From assembly GCA_030426685.1 (NCBI GenBank), contig JAUHYC010000027.1, positions 1 through 50,425 on the forward strand: a DNA stretch of 50,425 nt, written 5' to 3'. The stretch's first letter is position 1, and the number at the start of each line of letters is the position of its first letter. Under the pieces are notes generated by a model that ran no database searches, was not told the DNA's origin, and saw only the letters and a program-made list of their open reading frames with translations. The position numbers and the translations under genes are program-made. Positions 18,471 through 26,222 of this stretch are shown piece after piece. This DNA is from Alphaproteobacteria bacterium (GTDB lineage: Bacteria > Pseudomonadota > Alphaproteobacteria > Rhodobacterales > Rhodobacteraceae).

Positions 18471-19364
18471 ATGGCGAATATCACTCTTCTGGATGGCTCG
18501 ATCGGGCAGGAACTTGTCAAACGAAGTGGTATGAAACCGACACCTTTGTGGTCGACCCGTGTGATGATCGATCAGCCTGAACTGGTCGGCGATGTTCACA
18601 CCGATTACTTCCACCAGGGCGCGACTGTTGCCACCACGAACACCTATGCCGTGCATCGTTCGCGACTTAGGCGTGAGGGGCTGGAAGACCAACTCCCCGC
18701 TTTGATCGACACGGCGCTGACTCAGGCCGAACAAGCGCGTGCGGGCAGCGGCGGGCGCATCGCGGGGTCGCTCGGGCCACTTCTGGCGACATATCGGCCC
18801 GACCTGAAACCTGACGTCGATGAGGCGCAAGAGAAGTTCGCCGAGCTTGCGGACTTGATGGCGGATCGGGTCGATCTGTTGCTGATCGAAACCGCCTCAT
18901 CGGTGCAAGAGGCCGAGGGTGCGCTGCGCGGAACCGAAGAATGTGGCAAGCCGGTCTGGCTCGCTCTTTCGGTGATGGATGAGGATGGAACCCGCTTGCG
19001 TTCAGGTGAGCCGTTGGCCGACATCGCCGCGCTGGTTGAACGGTTCGCGCCCGAAACCGTGCTGATCAATTGCACGCGCCCCGAGGCGATCCCCGCAGCG
19101 CTTGCCATCATCGCGGAACTCGAGCGCCCGTTCGGTGCCTATGCCAACGGCTTCACCGGGATCTCAGAGGGTTTTCTGCAGGACGCTCCCACCGTGGACG
19201 CGTTGGAGCAGCGTCAGGACCTCGCGCCTGAGGCATATGCAGACCATGCCATGGCATGGGTGGCGCAGGGTGCCACCATCGTGGGGGGCTGTTGCGAGGT
19301 CGGGCCGGATCATATCAAAGCCCTTGCTGACCGATTGCATGCTGCCGGACACAAGATTGTCTGA
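18471..19364 (+). CDS. Homocysteine S-methyltransferase family protein (BHMT-like)
   Basis: A 297-residue zinc-dependent methyltransferase barrel. The three zinc-binding cysteines are Cys201 (INCTRPE) and Cys274/Cys275 (VGGCCEVGP), as in BHMT and MmuM. The N-terminal LLDGSIGQELVKRSG is the usual first strand and homocysteine-site segment. Such enzymes move a methyl group from betaine, S-methylmethionine or DMSP-like donors to homocysteine. Next to two dimethylglycine dehydrogenase-like genes and a GbdR-type regulator, glycine betaine is the most likely donor, giving dimethylglycine as the next substrate. The donor is inferred from context. Confidence 0.87.
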   Translation: MANITLLDGSIGQELVKRSGMKPTPLWSTRVMIDQPELVGDVHTDYFHQGATVATTNTYAVHRSRLRREGLEDQLPALIDTALTQAEQARAGSGGRIAGSLGPLLATYRPDLKPDVDEAQEKFAELADLMADRVDLLLIETASSVQEAEGALRGTEECGKPVWLALSVMDEDGTRLRSGEPLADIAALVERFAPETVLINCTRPEAIPAALAIIAELERPFGAYANGFTGISEGFLQDAPTVDALEQRQDLAPEAYADHAMAWVAQGATIVGGCCEVGPDHIKALADRLHAAGHKIV

Positions 19365-19374
19365 GGCTATCCAA

Positions 19375-20355
19375 ATGCCGAACCGGACCAAACCAGAACC
19401 GCAGCAGGATCACAGCCAGCATCACTTTGACATTCTGGTGGCACCGGGTTTCGTGCTGCTGGAGCTGGCCGCACTCGTCGAGGTGCTGCGCCTGGCGAAT
19501 CGGGTATGCGCGCATCCACCGTTCACATTTACCTACCGGTCCCGAACGGGTGGGCCAGTGGAAAGCAGCAGCAACGCAACCGTGCAAACCGAACCGGTGC
19601 CGGCACAACCCAATGCGAATTATCTGTTTGTGATCGGAAATTCTGACCCCGACCAACCGCAGCTGTCTCTGGGGCGTATTGTATCTGATTACACCTTTCG
19701 CGGTGCTCAGGTTTTTTTACTGGCGGAAGCCGCAAGCCGGTACATAGATGAAAAAGGGGCTGATCACCTGGCAACGCACTGGGAAAACGCCTCTTTCTTG
19801 CGGGAACGTGGCGCGGGCTTCGAGGCAAAGCTGTCCATCGCGACGGAACAGGGCTCGGTTGTGACTTGTGCCGGAATGGAGGCAACCACAGATGTTGCGC
19901 TGGCTGTGATCGGGCGACACATCTCGGGCGCGGCCAAGATGACGGTTGCCGACATCATGTTGCATGAAAACATCCGCGATTTCTCGTCAATGCAGCCCTT
20001 CTCGGGCTTGCGCACCACGGCGACGGGGGATGAGAAACTGGATCAGTGTATCAAACTGATGCAGGCGAATATCGAAGAACCTCTGCCGATCAATCAGATC
20101 GTCGATCTGCTGCAAGTATCGAATCGTTCCCTGGAACGCAAATTCCGGGCAACATTCGGGACCACGCCCAACGGGTTCTATCGCGAAATGCGACTGGCGA
20201 AAGCCAATAACCTGCTTCTGAATACGACTATGAGCGTGCGGGAAATCGGATTGGTCTGCGGTTTTCCGAACGGGTTTTCGTCAGTTTACAAGCGCTTCTT
20301 TGGCATGACTCCATTTGTTCTAAGGCGCAAAAAACGGCGTGCGGAATATCGGTGA
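19375..20355 (+). CDS. GlxA/GbdR-type AraC-family transcriptional regulator
   Basis: A 326-residue regulator with an N-terminal DJ-1/PfpI-like (GATase1-fold) domain (about 15-190; FDILVAPGFVLLELAALVEVLRLAN) and a C-terminal AraC double helix-turn-helix (about 225-320; QIVDLLQVSNRSLERKFRATFGTTPNGFYREMRL, then VREIGLVCGFPNGFSSVYKRFFGMTP). Regulators of this architecture include GbdR, SouR and CdhR, which control betaine, sarcosine and carnitine catabolism in pseudomonads. The start at 19375 lies 10 bases after the BHMT-like stop; an earlier in-frame start would lie inside that gene. Probably an activator of the surrounding genes. Confidence 0.9.
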   Translation: MPNRTKPEPQQDHSQHHFDILVAPGFVLLELAALVEVLRLANRVCAHPPFTFTYRSRTGGPVESSSNATVQTEPVPAQPNANYLFVIGNSDPDQPQLSLGRIVSDYTFRGAQVFLLAEAASRYIDEKGADHLATHWENASFLRERGAGFEAKLSIATEQGSVVTCAGMEATTDVALAVIGRHISGAAKMTVADIMLHENIRDFSSMQPFSGLRTTATGDEKLDQCIKLMQANIEEPLPINQIVDLLQVSNRSLERKFRATFGTTPNGFYREMRLAKANNLLLNTTMSVREIGLVCGFPNGFSSVYKRFFGMTPFVLRRKKRRAEYR

Positions 20356-20444
20356 TTTTTACAATCGAGTTGACGCTTTTGGTGCTTTTTTTGTCGATCC
20401 TTCATGCCAATTTGGGCAAAACCTGAGACAGCGGAGACATCAGG

Positions 20445-22898
20445 ATGGTTGATCTTCCTACCAAGGCCCGTGTGGTCATAATCGGCGGCGGTGTTATCGG
20501 ATGCTCGGTCGCCTATCACCTGACCAAGAAAGGCTGGAATGATGTTGTACTGCTGGAGCGCAAGCAGCTGACCAGTGGCACAACCTGGCACGCAGCCGGC
20601 CTGATCGGGCAATTGCGGGCCTCCTCAAACATGACCAAGTTGGCGCGGTATTCTGCCGAGCTCTATCTGGGGTTGGAAGAAGAGACCGGTGTGGCCACGG
20701 GTCTGCGTCAGGTCGGGTCTGTATCGGTTGCTCTGACCAGCGAGCGATTGGAAGAGCTTTATCGAAACGCCGCAATGGCCCGCGCTTTTGACGTGCCGGT
20801 CGAGGAACTGTCGCCTGCCGAAGTGAAAGAGCGCTACGAACATATCAATCTTGAAGGTGTGACGGGCGGTGTTTGGCTGCCAACGGACGGGCAGGCCGAT
20901 CCCGCCAATATCGCGCTGGCGCTGGCCAAGGGTGCCCGTCAGCGTGGAGCCGTCATCAGGGAGCGCGTAAAAGTTTCGGGCATCTCCAGACACGGGCGGC
21001 GCGTAAATGGTGTTGACTGGGTCAGTGATGATGGGGAATCGCAAGGGCATATTGCCTGCGACCTGGTCGTCAATTGCGCCGGCATGTGGGGGCACGAAGT
21101 TGGCAGGATGGCGGGCGTGAACGTCCCGCTGCACGCGTGCGAGCATTTTTACATCGTATCCGAACCCATTTCTGGTCTGAGCCAGATGCCAGTGCTGCGT
21201 GTGCCGGATGAATGTGCCTACTACAAGGAAGACGCGGGGAAGATGATGCTGGGTGCGTTTGAACCAAACGCAAAGCCCTGGGCAATGAAGGGTATCCCCG
21301 ACAGCTTTGAGTTTGATCAGCTTCCCGAGGATTTCGATCATTTCGAACCGATCCTCGAGGCCGCTTGTAACCGGATGCCAATGCTGGCCGAGGCGGGGAT
21401 CCACACGTTCTTCAACGGGCCAGAGAGCTTCACCCCTGATGACGCATATCATCTGGGTCTGGCACCCGAGACCGACAATTACTGGGTTGCCGCCGGGTTC
21501 AACTCAATCGGCATCCAGTCGGCGGGTGGTGCCGGCATGGCGCTGGCGGAATGGATGGACACCGGTGAGAAGCCGTTTGATCTGGGCGACGTGGACATCA
21601 GCCGGATGCAGCCGTTTCAAGGCAACAAGAAATACCTGTATGAACGCTCAAAGGAAACGCTTGGGCTACTTTACGCCGATCACTATCCTTATCGTCAGAA
21701 AGCTACTGCACGCGGCGTGCGCCGGACGCCGTTCCACCACCATCTGAAGGAACAAGGGGCCGTTTTCGGTGAGCTGGCGGGTTGGGAACGCGCCAACTGG
21801 TTCGCCAACGAAGGGCAGGAGCGCGCGTATCGCTATAGCTGGAAACGCCAAAACTGGTTTGAAAACTCGGCCGCCGAGCATAAGGCCGTGCGTGAGAATG
21901 TGGGCATGTACGATATGTCCTCTTTCGGCAAGATCCGCGTTGAAGGCCCCGATGCCGAACGGTTCATGAACTATGTCGGCGGTGGGGATTACGCGGTGCC
22001 AAATGGCAAGATCGTCTACACTCAGTTCCTCAACCGGAAAGGCGGGATCGAGGCTGACGTGACCGTGACGCGCCTGAGCGAAACCGCCTATCTGGTGGTA
22101 ACCCCCGCCGCCACACGGCTTGCCGATCAGACCTGGATGCGGCGCCATGCGGGCGGGTTCAATGTGGTCATCACGGATGTCACCGCTAGCGAAGGCGTTC
22201 TGGCCGTTATGGGACCGAACGCACGGGCGCTGCTTCAGAAGGTCTCGCCCAATGATTTCTCGAACGCAACCAACCCGTTCGGCACCGCGCAGGAGATCGA
22301 GATCGGTATGGGCGTGGCCCGCGCGCATCGGGTGACATATGTGGGTGAGCTTGGGTGGGAGATCTATGTTTCCTCGGACATGTCCGGCCACGTCTTCGAA
22401 ACCCTGCTAGAGGCCGGGCAGGACATGAATCTCAAGCTGTGCGGTATGCATATGATGGACAGCTGCCGGATCGAAAAGGGTTTTCGTCACTTTGGTCATG
22501 ATATCACCTGTGAGGATCATGTGATCGACGCAGGGCTTGGTTTTGCGGTCAAGCCTGACAAAGGCTGTGACTTCCTCGGCCGCGAAGCGGTGATCCGGCG
22601 CAAGGAAAGCGGCCCCCAAAACCGACTGATCCAGTTTCGCCTGACAGACCCCGAGCCCCTGCTGTTTCACAATGAGCCCATCATCCGGAATGGTGAATAT
22701 GTTGGGTACCTGAGCTCGGGGAATTATGGTCATACGCTCGGCGCCGCGATTGGGATGGGTTATGTCCCATGTGACGGCGAAAGCGGCGCCGACGTTTTGG
22801 CGTCGACTTATGAGATCGATGTTTGCGGCGTGAAGGTCAAAGCCGAGGCTTCGCTGAGACCCATGTATGATCCAAAATCGGAACGCGTCAAAATCTGA
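20445..22898 (+). CDS. Dimethylglycine/sarcosine dehydrogenase-like flavoprotein (DAO + GcvT), copy 2
   Basis: An 817-residue paralogue of the protein at 14925-17372, with the same order: DAO domain, FAO_M linker, GcvT domain and C-terminal barrel. The covalent-FAD histidine equivalent is His49 (TTWHAAG), followed by LIGQLRASSNMTKLARYSAEL, which is closer to the pattern seen in dimethylglycine and sarcosine dehydrogenases generally. The GcvT part includes SCRIEKGFRHFGHDI and DFLGREAV. An 89-base spacer separates it from the regulator; there TGCC/GGCA arms (20405-20418) could be an operator. It may have its own promoter while sharing the cluster's regulation. The exact substrate is unresolved. 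Confidence 0.87.
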   Translation: MVDLPTKARVVIIGGGVIGCSVAYHLTKKGWNDVVLLERKQLTSGTTWHAAGLIGQLRASSNMTKLARYSAELYLGLEEETGVATGLRQVGSVSVALTSERLEELYRNAAMARAFDVPVEELSPAEVKERYEHINLEGVTGGVWLPTDGQADPANIALALAKGARQRGAVIRERVKVSGISRHGRRVNGVDWVSDDGESQGHIACDLVVNCAGMWGHEVGRMAGVNVPLHACEHFYIVSEPISGLSQMPVLRVPDECAYYKEDAGKMMLGAFEPNAKPWAMKGIPDSFEFDQLPEDFDHFEPILEAACNRMPMLAEAGIHTFFNGPESFTPDDAYHLGLAPETDNYWVAAGFNSIGIQSAGGAGMALAEWMDTGEKPFDLGDVDISRMQPFQGNKKYLYERSKETLGLLYADHYPYRQKATARGVRRTPFHHHLKEQGAVFGELAGWERANWFANEGQERAYRYSWKRQNWFENSAAEHKAVRENVGMYDMSSFGKIRVEGPDAERFMNYVGGGDYAVPNGKIVYTQFLNRKGGIEADVTVTRLSETAYLVVTPAATRLADQTWMRRHAGGFNVVITDVTASEGVLAVMGPNARALLQKVSPNDFSNATNPFGTAQEIEIGMGVARAHRVTYVGELGWEIYVSSDMSGHVFETLLEAGQDMNLKLCGMHMMDSCRIEKGFRHFGHDITCEDHVIDAGLGFAVKPDKGCDFLGREAVIRRKESGPQNRLIQFRLTDPEPLLFHNEPIIRNGEYVGYLSSGNYGHTLGAAIGMGYVPCDGESGADVLASTYEIDVCGVKVKAEASLRPMYDPKSERVKI

Positions 22899-22906
22899 CA
22901 ACGGCG

Positions 22907-22940
22907 GTTGGGGGCTCTGCCCCCAACGCGGCGAGCCGCG
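22907..22940. repeat. Two adjacent GC-rich hairpins of the first repeat unit
   Basis: GTTGGGGG/CCCCCAAC (22907-22914, 22920-22927) and CGCGGC/GCCGCG (22927-22932, 22935-22940) are perfect stems. They lie directly before the conserved tail of the repeat copy at 22944-22971. The first one may also terminate transcription of the upstream flavoprotein gene, although no T-run follows. Confidence 0.6.
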
Positions 22941-22943
22941 TTT

Positions 22944-22971
22944 CCCCCGAGGTATTTGAGGCCAGATGAAG
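22944..22971 (+). repeat. Dispersed intergenic repeat tail, copy A1 (plus orientation)
   Basis: A 28-base tail made of CCCCCGAG, a TATTT core and GGCCAGATGAAG. It matches the copy at 37026-37053 at all but about three positions and recurs in variant form elsewhere in the window. It lies outside any credible gene. Confidence 0.8.
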
Positions 22972-22984
22972 CAGGGGATCCGCA

Positions 22985-23009
22985 CTTCATCTGGCCGGAA
23001 ATACCTCGG
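22985..23009 (-). repeat. Dispersed intergenic repeat tail, copy A2 (minus orientation)
   Basis: A head-to-head partner of copy A1, separated by 13 bases: CTTCATCTGGCC followed by AAATACCTCGG. It is followed by its own hairpin, GCGAGGC/GCCTCGC (23013-23019, 23023-23029). Together A1 and A2 form an imperfect inverted repeat of about 24 bp per arm. Confidence 0.8.
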
Positions 23010-23160
23010 AGCGCGAGGCAGAGCCTCGCAAAACCGTCCATTCGGGCTATTGCCCGGATGATAAATCGATCAAGGACCGTGATGGGTTGCCCAACAGAAT
23101 TGATGGTTCCTTGAAACAGCAAGTTGCCCTAGACAGAGGCGTCGCAAATGGAGACGCTAG

Positions 23161-24066
23161 ATGACCGCCAGTGCCCAACCAGATCGGAACACAGATACGC
23201 CAAAAGGGCTGGTTCTGGCGGTGACAGCCTACGTCCTCTGGGGGTTTCTTCCGCTTTATTTGAAGGCGATGGATCATATCGGGCCGGTTGAAATTGTTGC
23301 CCATCGGGTCATCTGGTCGGTACCTGTGGCCGGGTTACTGTTGGTTGCGCTGGGGCGGACGCGTGATCTGAAGGCGGCGCTGCGCAATCCAAAGATGTTG
23401 GGCATGGCGGCACTGACGGCTGCTTTGATCTCGATAAACTGGGCGATCTATGTCAGGGCAATTTCTACGGGCAACGCCTTGGACGCGGCGCTTGGATATT
23501 ACATAAATCCGCTGTTCAGTATTGCCTTGGGTGCGATCTTGCTGCGAGAGCCGTTGAACCGGACCCAAGTGGTTGCCGTTGGATTGGCCGCGTTAGGAGT
23601 TCTGGTTCTGATATTCCAGGCGGGGCGCCTGCCTTGGGCTGCGCTCGGTCTGATGATCAGCTGGGGGTTCTATGCCTTCTTCAAACGTTCTCTTCCGATC
23701 GGGCCTAATCAGGGTTTTCTGCTCGAGGTTCTGATTCTGCTGATCCCCGCCTTGACCTATGTGACCTGGTTGGGCGCGAGCGGATCTGGACATTTTGGCA
23801 TTGGCGCACAGGATACCATGCTGCTGGCGGGAGCAGGGATTGTGACGGCTGTACCTCTGCTTGTTTATGCCAACGGGGCCAAGCTGGTGCGTTTGTCCAC
23901 GATGGGCATCCTGCAATATATCGCCCCGACTATGATCTTTATCACAGCGATCACCTTGTTCGGTGAGCGAATTGATCAGGCGCGCATGATCGCCTTCCCG
24001 CTGATCTGGGCTGCGCTGGTGGTGTACTCCGTACCGATGATCCGGCAGATGCGGTCTCAGGTCTGA
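23161..24066 (+). CDS. rarD: EamA-family transporter RarD
   Basis: A 301-residue membrane protein with about ten helices. The N-terminal LAVTAYVLWGFLPLYLKAMDHIGPVEIVAHRVIWS and the later INWAIYVRAISTGNALDAALGYYINPLFSIALGAILL are hallmark stretches of the RarD branch of the drug/metabolite transporters (chloramphenicol-resistance-like permeases). The physiological substrate is unknown. GGAGA precedes ATG 23161. The last 10 bases overlap the end of the convergent SGNH hydrolase gene. Confidence 0.92.
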   Translation: MTASAQPDRNTDTPKGLVLAVTAYVLWGFLPLYLKAMDHIGPVEIVAHRVIWSVPVAGLLLVALGRTRDLKAALRNPKMLGMAALTAALISINWAIYVRAISTGNALDAALGYYINPLFSIALGAILLREPLNRTQVVAVGLAALGVLVLIFQAGRLPWAALGLMISWGFYAFFKRSLPIGPNQGFLLEVLILLIPALTYVTWLGASGSGHFGIGAQDTMLLAGAGIVTAVPLLVYANGAKLVRLSTMGILQYIAPTMIFITAITLFGERIDQARMIAFPLIWAALVVYSVPMIRQMRSQV

Positions 24067-24767
24067 CGGATGAGCTGGGCGGCTTGCTCGGCCCAGATCG
24101 CGTAGGCTTTCGGGCTGGGATGATATCCATCCGGAGCGGCGAGAGCAGGGTCATCGGGCAGATCGAGCGCCAGATACCGAACCTGTGGAAAGCCTGCGGC
24201 GACGTGTTTCAGCCCTTGATCCAACCGTTTAGCCTGTTGTCCCAGAATCCAGGCCAGAGGTTGTGGCAAAGCCGGAAAGCGGGCCATTTGCGGCACTGCG
24301 GTCACCACTACGTTGCCGGCCCCCAATGATCCGGTCAGCAGGGCCATCAATTGCGTTTGTTGTTCAACAAATCCTCGTTGAGACACCGCGCGTGTTACAT
24401 CGTTCACGCCGAGCGCCGTTACAACGGCATCAAATCGGAGGTCGATCTGTTGCAGTCGTTTAATCGTGTCCCGCGTCGTATGCCCAATTGTCGCCTCCAG
24501 TCGCCATTCCACTGTATAGTGTCGGGCCAGCCGCTCGACCAGTTGGCCCGATAAGGCCTGAGCTTGAGTTCCGGCCCCGACCCCGGCTGCAGAACTGTCG
24601 CCGGTGATCAGCAAACGCAAGCGGGGCCCGCGCCCTTGCCGTCCTACGCGGGGTCCTGTCGGTTCCGGCAGGCATTGTGCATTGCGCCGGACTGCAAGGC
24701 CTTGCAGCGCCAGTACGGGCAGCAGAGGTACCCTCAGGATCTGATCTGCGCTGATCGGGGCAGGCAT
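24057..24767 (-). CDS. SGNH/GDSL-type esterase
   Basis: A 236-residue hydrolase. Block I is LLITGDSSAAGVGAG (catalytic Ser in GDSS), block III is ALGVNDVTR (Asn of GxND), and block V is DGYHPSPKAYAIWAEQ, which supplies the Asp and His. These residues form the SGNH set. The first 45 residues are arginine- and proline-rich without a clear signal peptide. The ATG at 24767 comes two bases after the stop of the NTF2-like gene, so the two form a coupled unit. The ester substrate is unknown. Confidence 0.87.
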   Translation of the reverse strand: MPAPISADQILRVPLLPVLALQGLAVRRNAQCLPEPTGPRVGRQGRGPRLRLLITGDSSAAGVGAGTQAQALSGQLVERLARHYTVEWRLEATIGHTTRDTIKRLQQIDLRFDAVVTALGVNDVTRAVSQRGFVEQQTQLMALLTGSLGAGNVVVTAVPQMARFPALPQPLAWILGQQAKRLDQGLKHVAAGFPQVRYLALDLPDDPALAAPDGYHPSPKAYAIWAEQAAQLIRQT

Positions 24768-24769
24768 GG

Positions 24770-25180
24770 TCAGCTCAGCGCGTTTTTGAATTCCAGGAAG
24801 CGGGCATCTTTCATAACGCGCGCCATCATCGCTTCGCGCAGGGCCCCGACGGTTTTGTAGGGGCGCATAACGACCTCGAAATCCTGTATCAACCCGTCGT
24901 CGTTCAGCGTGATCAGATCCACCCCCACGGCATCCAGTTCACCCACCTTACATTGAAACTCCAGCGCCCAGTCATTGCCGTCACCCATAGCCCGGCGATA
25001 GCGAAAATCCGAGAAGACCTGCGTCACATGCCCGAGCACGGCAGCGACCGGTGCGCGACCGGTCCAGGTGCTGTAATAGGTCGGTGGCAAAAACCGAACG
25101 TCTTCGGCAAGCAGCTCGTGGATCAGGCTTTCGTCACCTTTTGCGACAACTTCCTGCAGTCGTTTGATTGTGGGGTGCAT
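24770..25180 (-). CDS. NTF2/SnoaL-like fold protein
   Basis: A 136-residue protein with the cone-shaped NTF2-like fold pattern: MHPTIKRLQEVVAKGDESLIHELLAEDVRFLPP, then a central WALEFQCKVGELDAVGVDLITLNDDGLIQDFEVVMRP. The family includes isomerases, hydrolases and binding proteins; nothing here fixes the function. A strong GGAGAGGAG site precedes ATG 25180. It is the first gene of a pair with the SGNH esterase and is divergent from the RluA-family gene. Confidence 0.85.
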   Translation of the reverse strand: MHPTIKRLQEVVAKGDESLIHELLAEDVRFLPPTYYSTWTGRAPVAAVLGHVTQVFSDFRYRRAMGDGNDWALEFQCKVGELDAVGVDLITLNDDGLIQDFEVVMRPYKTVGALREAMMARVMKDARFLEFKNALS

Positions 25181-25276
25181 GTCCGCTCCTCTCCGTTGGT
25201 CCGAGAGTTGCCGAACCGGTTCGGCCTGACAAGGACGACGTTGCGGGAGGTCGCGGGCTGGGATAGGCAGGCGCTT

Positions 25277-25924
25277 ATGAGCGAGACTTATGATCCCCCC
25301 CAAACGCCACTGGATGTGCTGTTTGAAGACACGCAGTTGATCGTGGTGAACAAGCCGTCGGGCCTTTTGTCGGTACCGGGGCGGGGTGCGCATTTGGCCG
25401 ATTGCCTGCTGACCCGCGTTCAGTCGGCGTTTCCGCAGGCTTTGCTGGTGCATCGGTTGGATCGCGACACATCCGGGGTGATGGTCTTTGCCCAAACACC
25501 ACACGCGCAGCGCCATCTGGGATTGCAGTTTGAGAACCGTCAGACGCGCAAGACCTATGTCGCGCGGGTCTGGGGCCGGGTCGAGCCGAAATCGGGAACG
25601 GTGGACCTGCCGTTGATCGTCGACTGGCCCAACCGCCCGCGCCAGATGGTTTGCCACGAGACAGGGAAACCCGCGGTTACCGACTGGCGCGTGCTTAAGA
25701 AAGAGGGCGAGACGACGCGTATTCGCCTGTTTCCCAAAACTGGTCGCTCGCATCAGTTGCGGGTTCATATGCAGGCACTGGGGCACCCGATTTTGGGGGA
25801 TCCGTTCTACGCGGACGGACCGGCGCGTGATTTTCCCCGGCTCATGCTGCATTCCGAAGAACTGCGCCTGAAGAATCCCGAAGGCGGTGTTTCAATGAAA
25901 TTCCGAGCGCCTGCCGCGTTTTAA
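25277..25924 (+). CDS. RluA-family pseudouridine synthase
   Basis: A 215-residue pseudouridine synthase. The catalytic Asp62 is in the motif LVHRLDRDTSGVMVFA. Further conserved parts are LIVVNKPSGLLSVPG near the N-terminus and TGRSHQLRVHMQALGHPILGDPFY near the C-terminus. There is no S4 domain, and the length is close to E. coli RluA (about 219), which modifies 23S rRNA U746 and tRNA U32. The start at 25277 puts it 96 bases from the divergent NTF2-like gene; a longer in-frame extension upstream would overlap that gene and lacks family similarity. The exact RNA target is inferred only at family level. Confidence 0.9.
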   Translation: MSETYDPPQTPLDVLFEDTQLIVVNKPSGLLSVPGRGAHLADCLLTRVQSAFPQALLVHRLDRDTSGVMVFAQTPHAQRHLGLQFENRQTRKTYVARVWGRVEPKSGTVDLPLIVDWPNRPRQMVCHETGKPAVTDWRVLKKEGETTRIRLFPKTGRSHQLRVHMQALGHPILGDPFYADGPARDFPRLMLHSEELRLKNPEGGVSMKFRAPAAF

Positions 25925-25926
25925 TC

Positions 25927-26118
25927 CTAGGCGTTGCTGGTCCACAGCAACTTCAGATTGCCGAGTGAAAAGCGCCGGGTTCGTTTCCTTCGGCGCACGG
26001 CTTTGCACCCACGGGCGGCGGCAAGTTCGCGTTCGATTTCAAACCCGCGCAATGCATGGTCCTGCGACCAGCGATCCAGTTTCAGGGTCATCAGGACGTG
26101 ATTGTCGAGATAAGGCAT
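25927..26118 (-). CDS. Small basic hypothetical protein
   Basis: A 63-residue open frame with GGAG seven bases before ATG 26118. The product is rich in Arg and Lys in its second half (AARGCKAVRRRKRTRRF) and has an N-terminal MPYLDNHVLMTLKLDRWSQD that looks like an amphipathic helix. I do not recognise a family. It is convergent with the RluA-family gene (2 bases apart) and divergent from the WYL regulator, sharing the spacer that holds the CCTGACA/TGTCAGG dyad. It could be a target of that regulator. Short length and lack of known homology keep confidence moderate. Confidence 0.5.
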   Translation of the reverse strand: MPYLDNHVLMTLKLDRWSQDHALRGFEIERELAAARGCKAVRRRKRTRRFSLGNLKLLWTSNA

Positions 26119-26162
26119 GGTCAATCTCCGGCTTTGTGATTGACCGATCTTCGCCCAACGCT

Positions 26163-26182
26163 CCTGACACCACCTTGTCAGG
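26163..26182. promoter_or_regulatory. Perfect inverted repeat, candidate operator of the WYL regulator
   Basis: CCTGACA (26163-26169) and TGTCAGG (26176-26182) form a perfect 7-bp dyad with a 6-base spacer. It lies 41 bases before the regulator start and 45 bases before the divergent small gene, the right place to govern both. Binding is inferred from position and symmetry. Confidence 0.6.
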
Positions 26183-26222
26183 GGGGTGTGCTATGCTGTC
26201 AGCAGACCGCAAGGAGGCCGTG

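Noticed and set aside
19102..19374. Extended start of the GlxA-type regulator inside the BHMT-like gene
   Set aside because: The extra part is a frame-shifted reading of the methyltransferase gene; the domain begins soon after ATG 19375.
20370..20398. TTGACG with a downstream GTCGAT as promoter of the second flavoprotein gene
   Set aside because: The -10 match is poor, so it was not listed as a promoter although a promoter in this spacer is plausible.
22407..23304. Reading frames crossing the 22.9-kb repeat on both strands
   Set aside because: They consist of translated repeat sequence joined to antisense of real genes (for example IWPQIPRG-like peptides that recur at every repeat copy), so they reflect the DNA repeat, not proteins.
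24953..25276. N-terminal extension of the RluA-family protein to 24953
   Set aside because: It would run antisense through the NTF2-like gene and shows no family resemblance; ATG 25277 gives normal RluA length.
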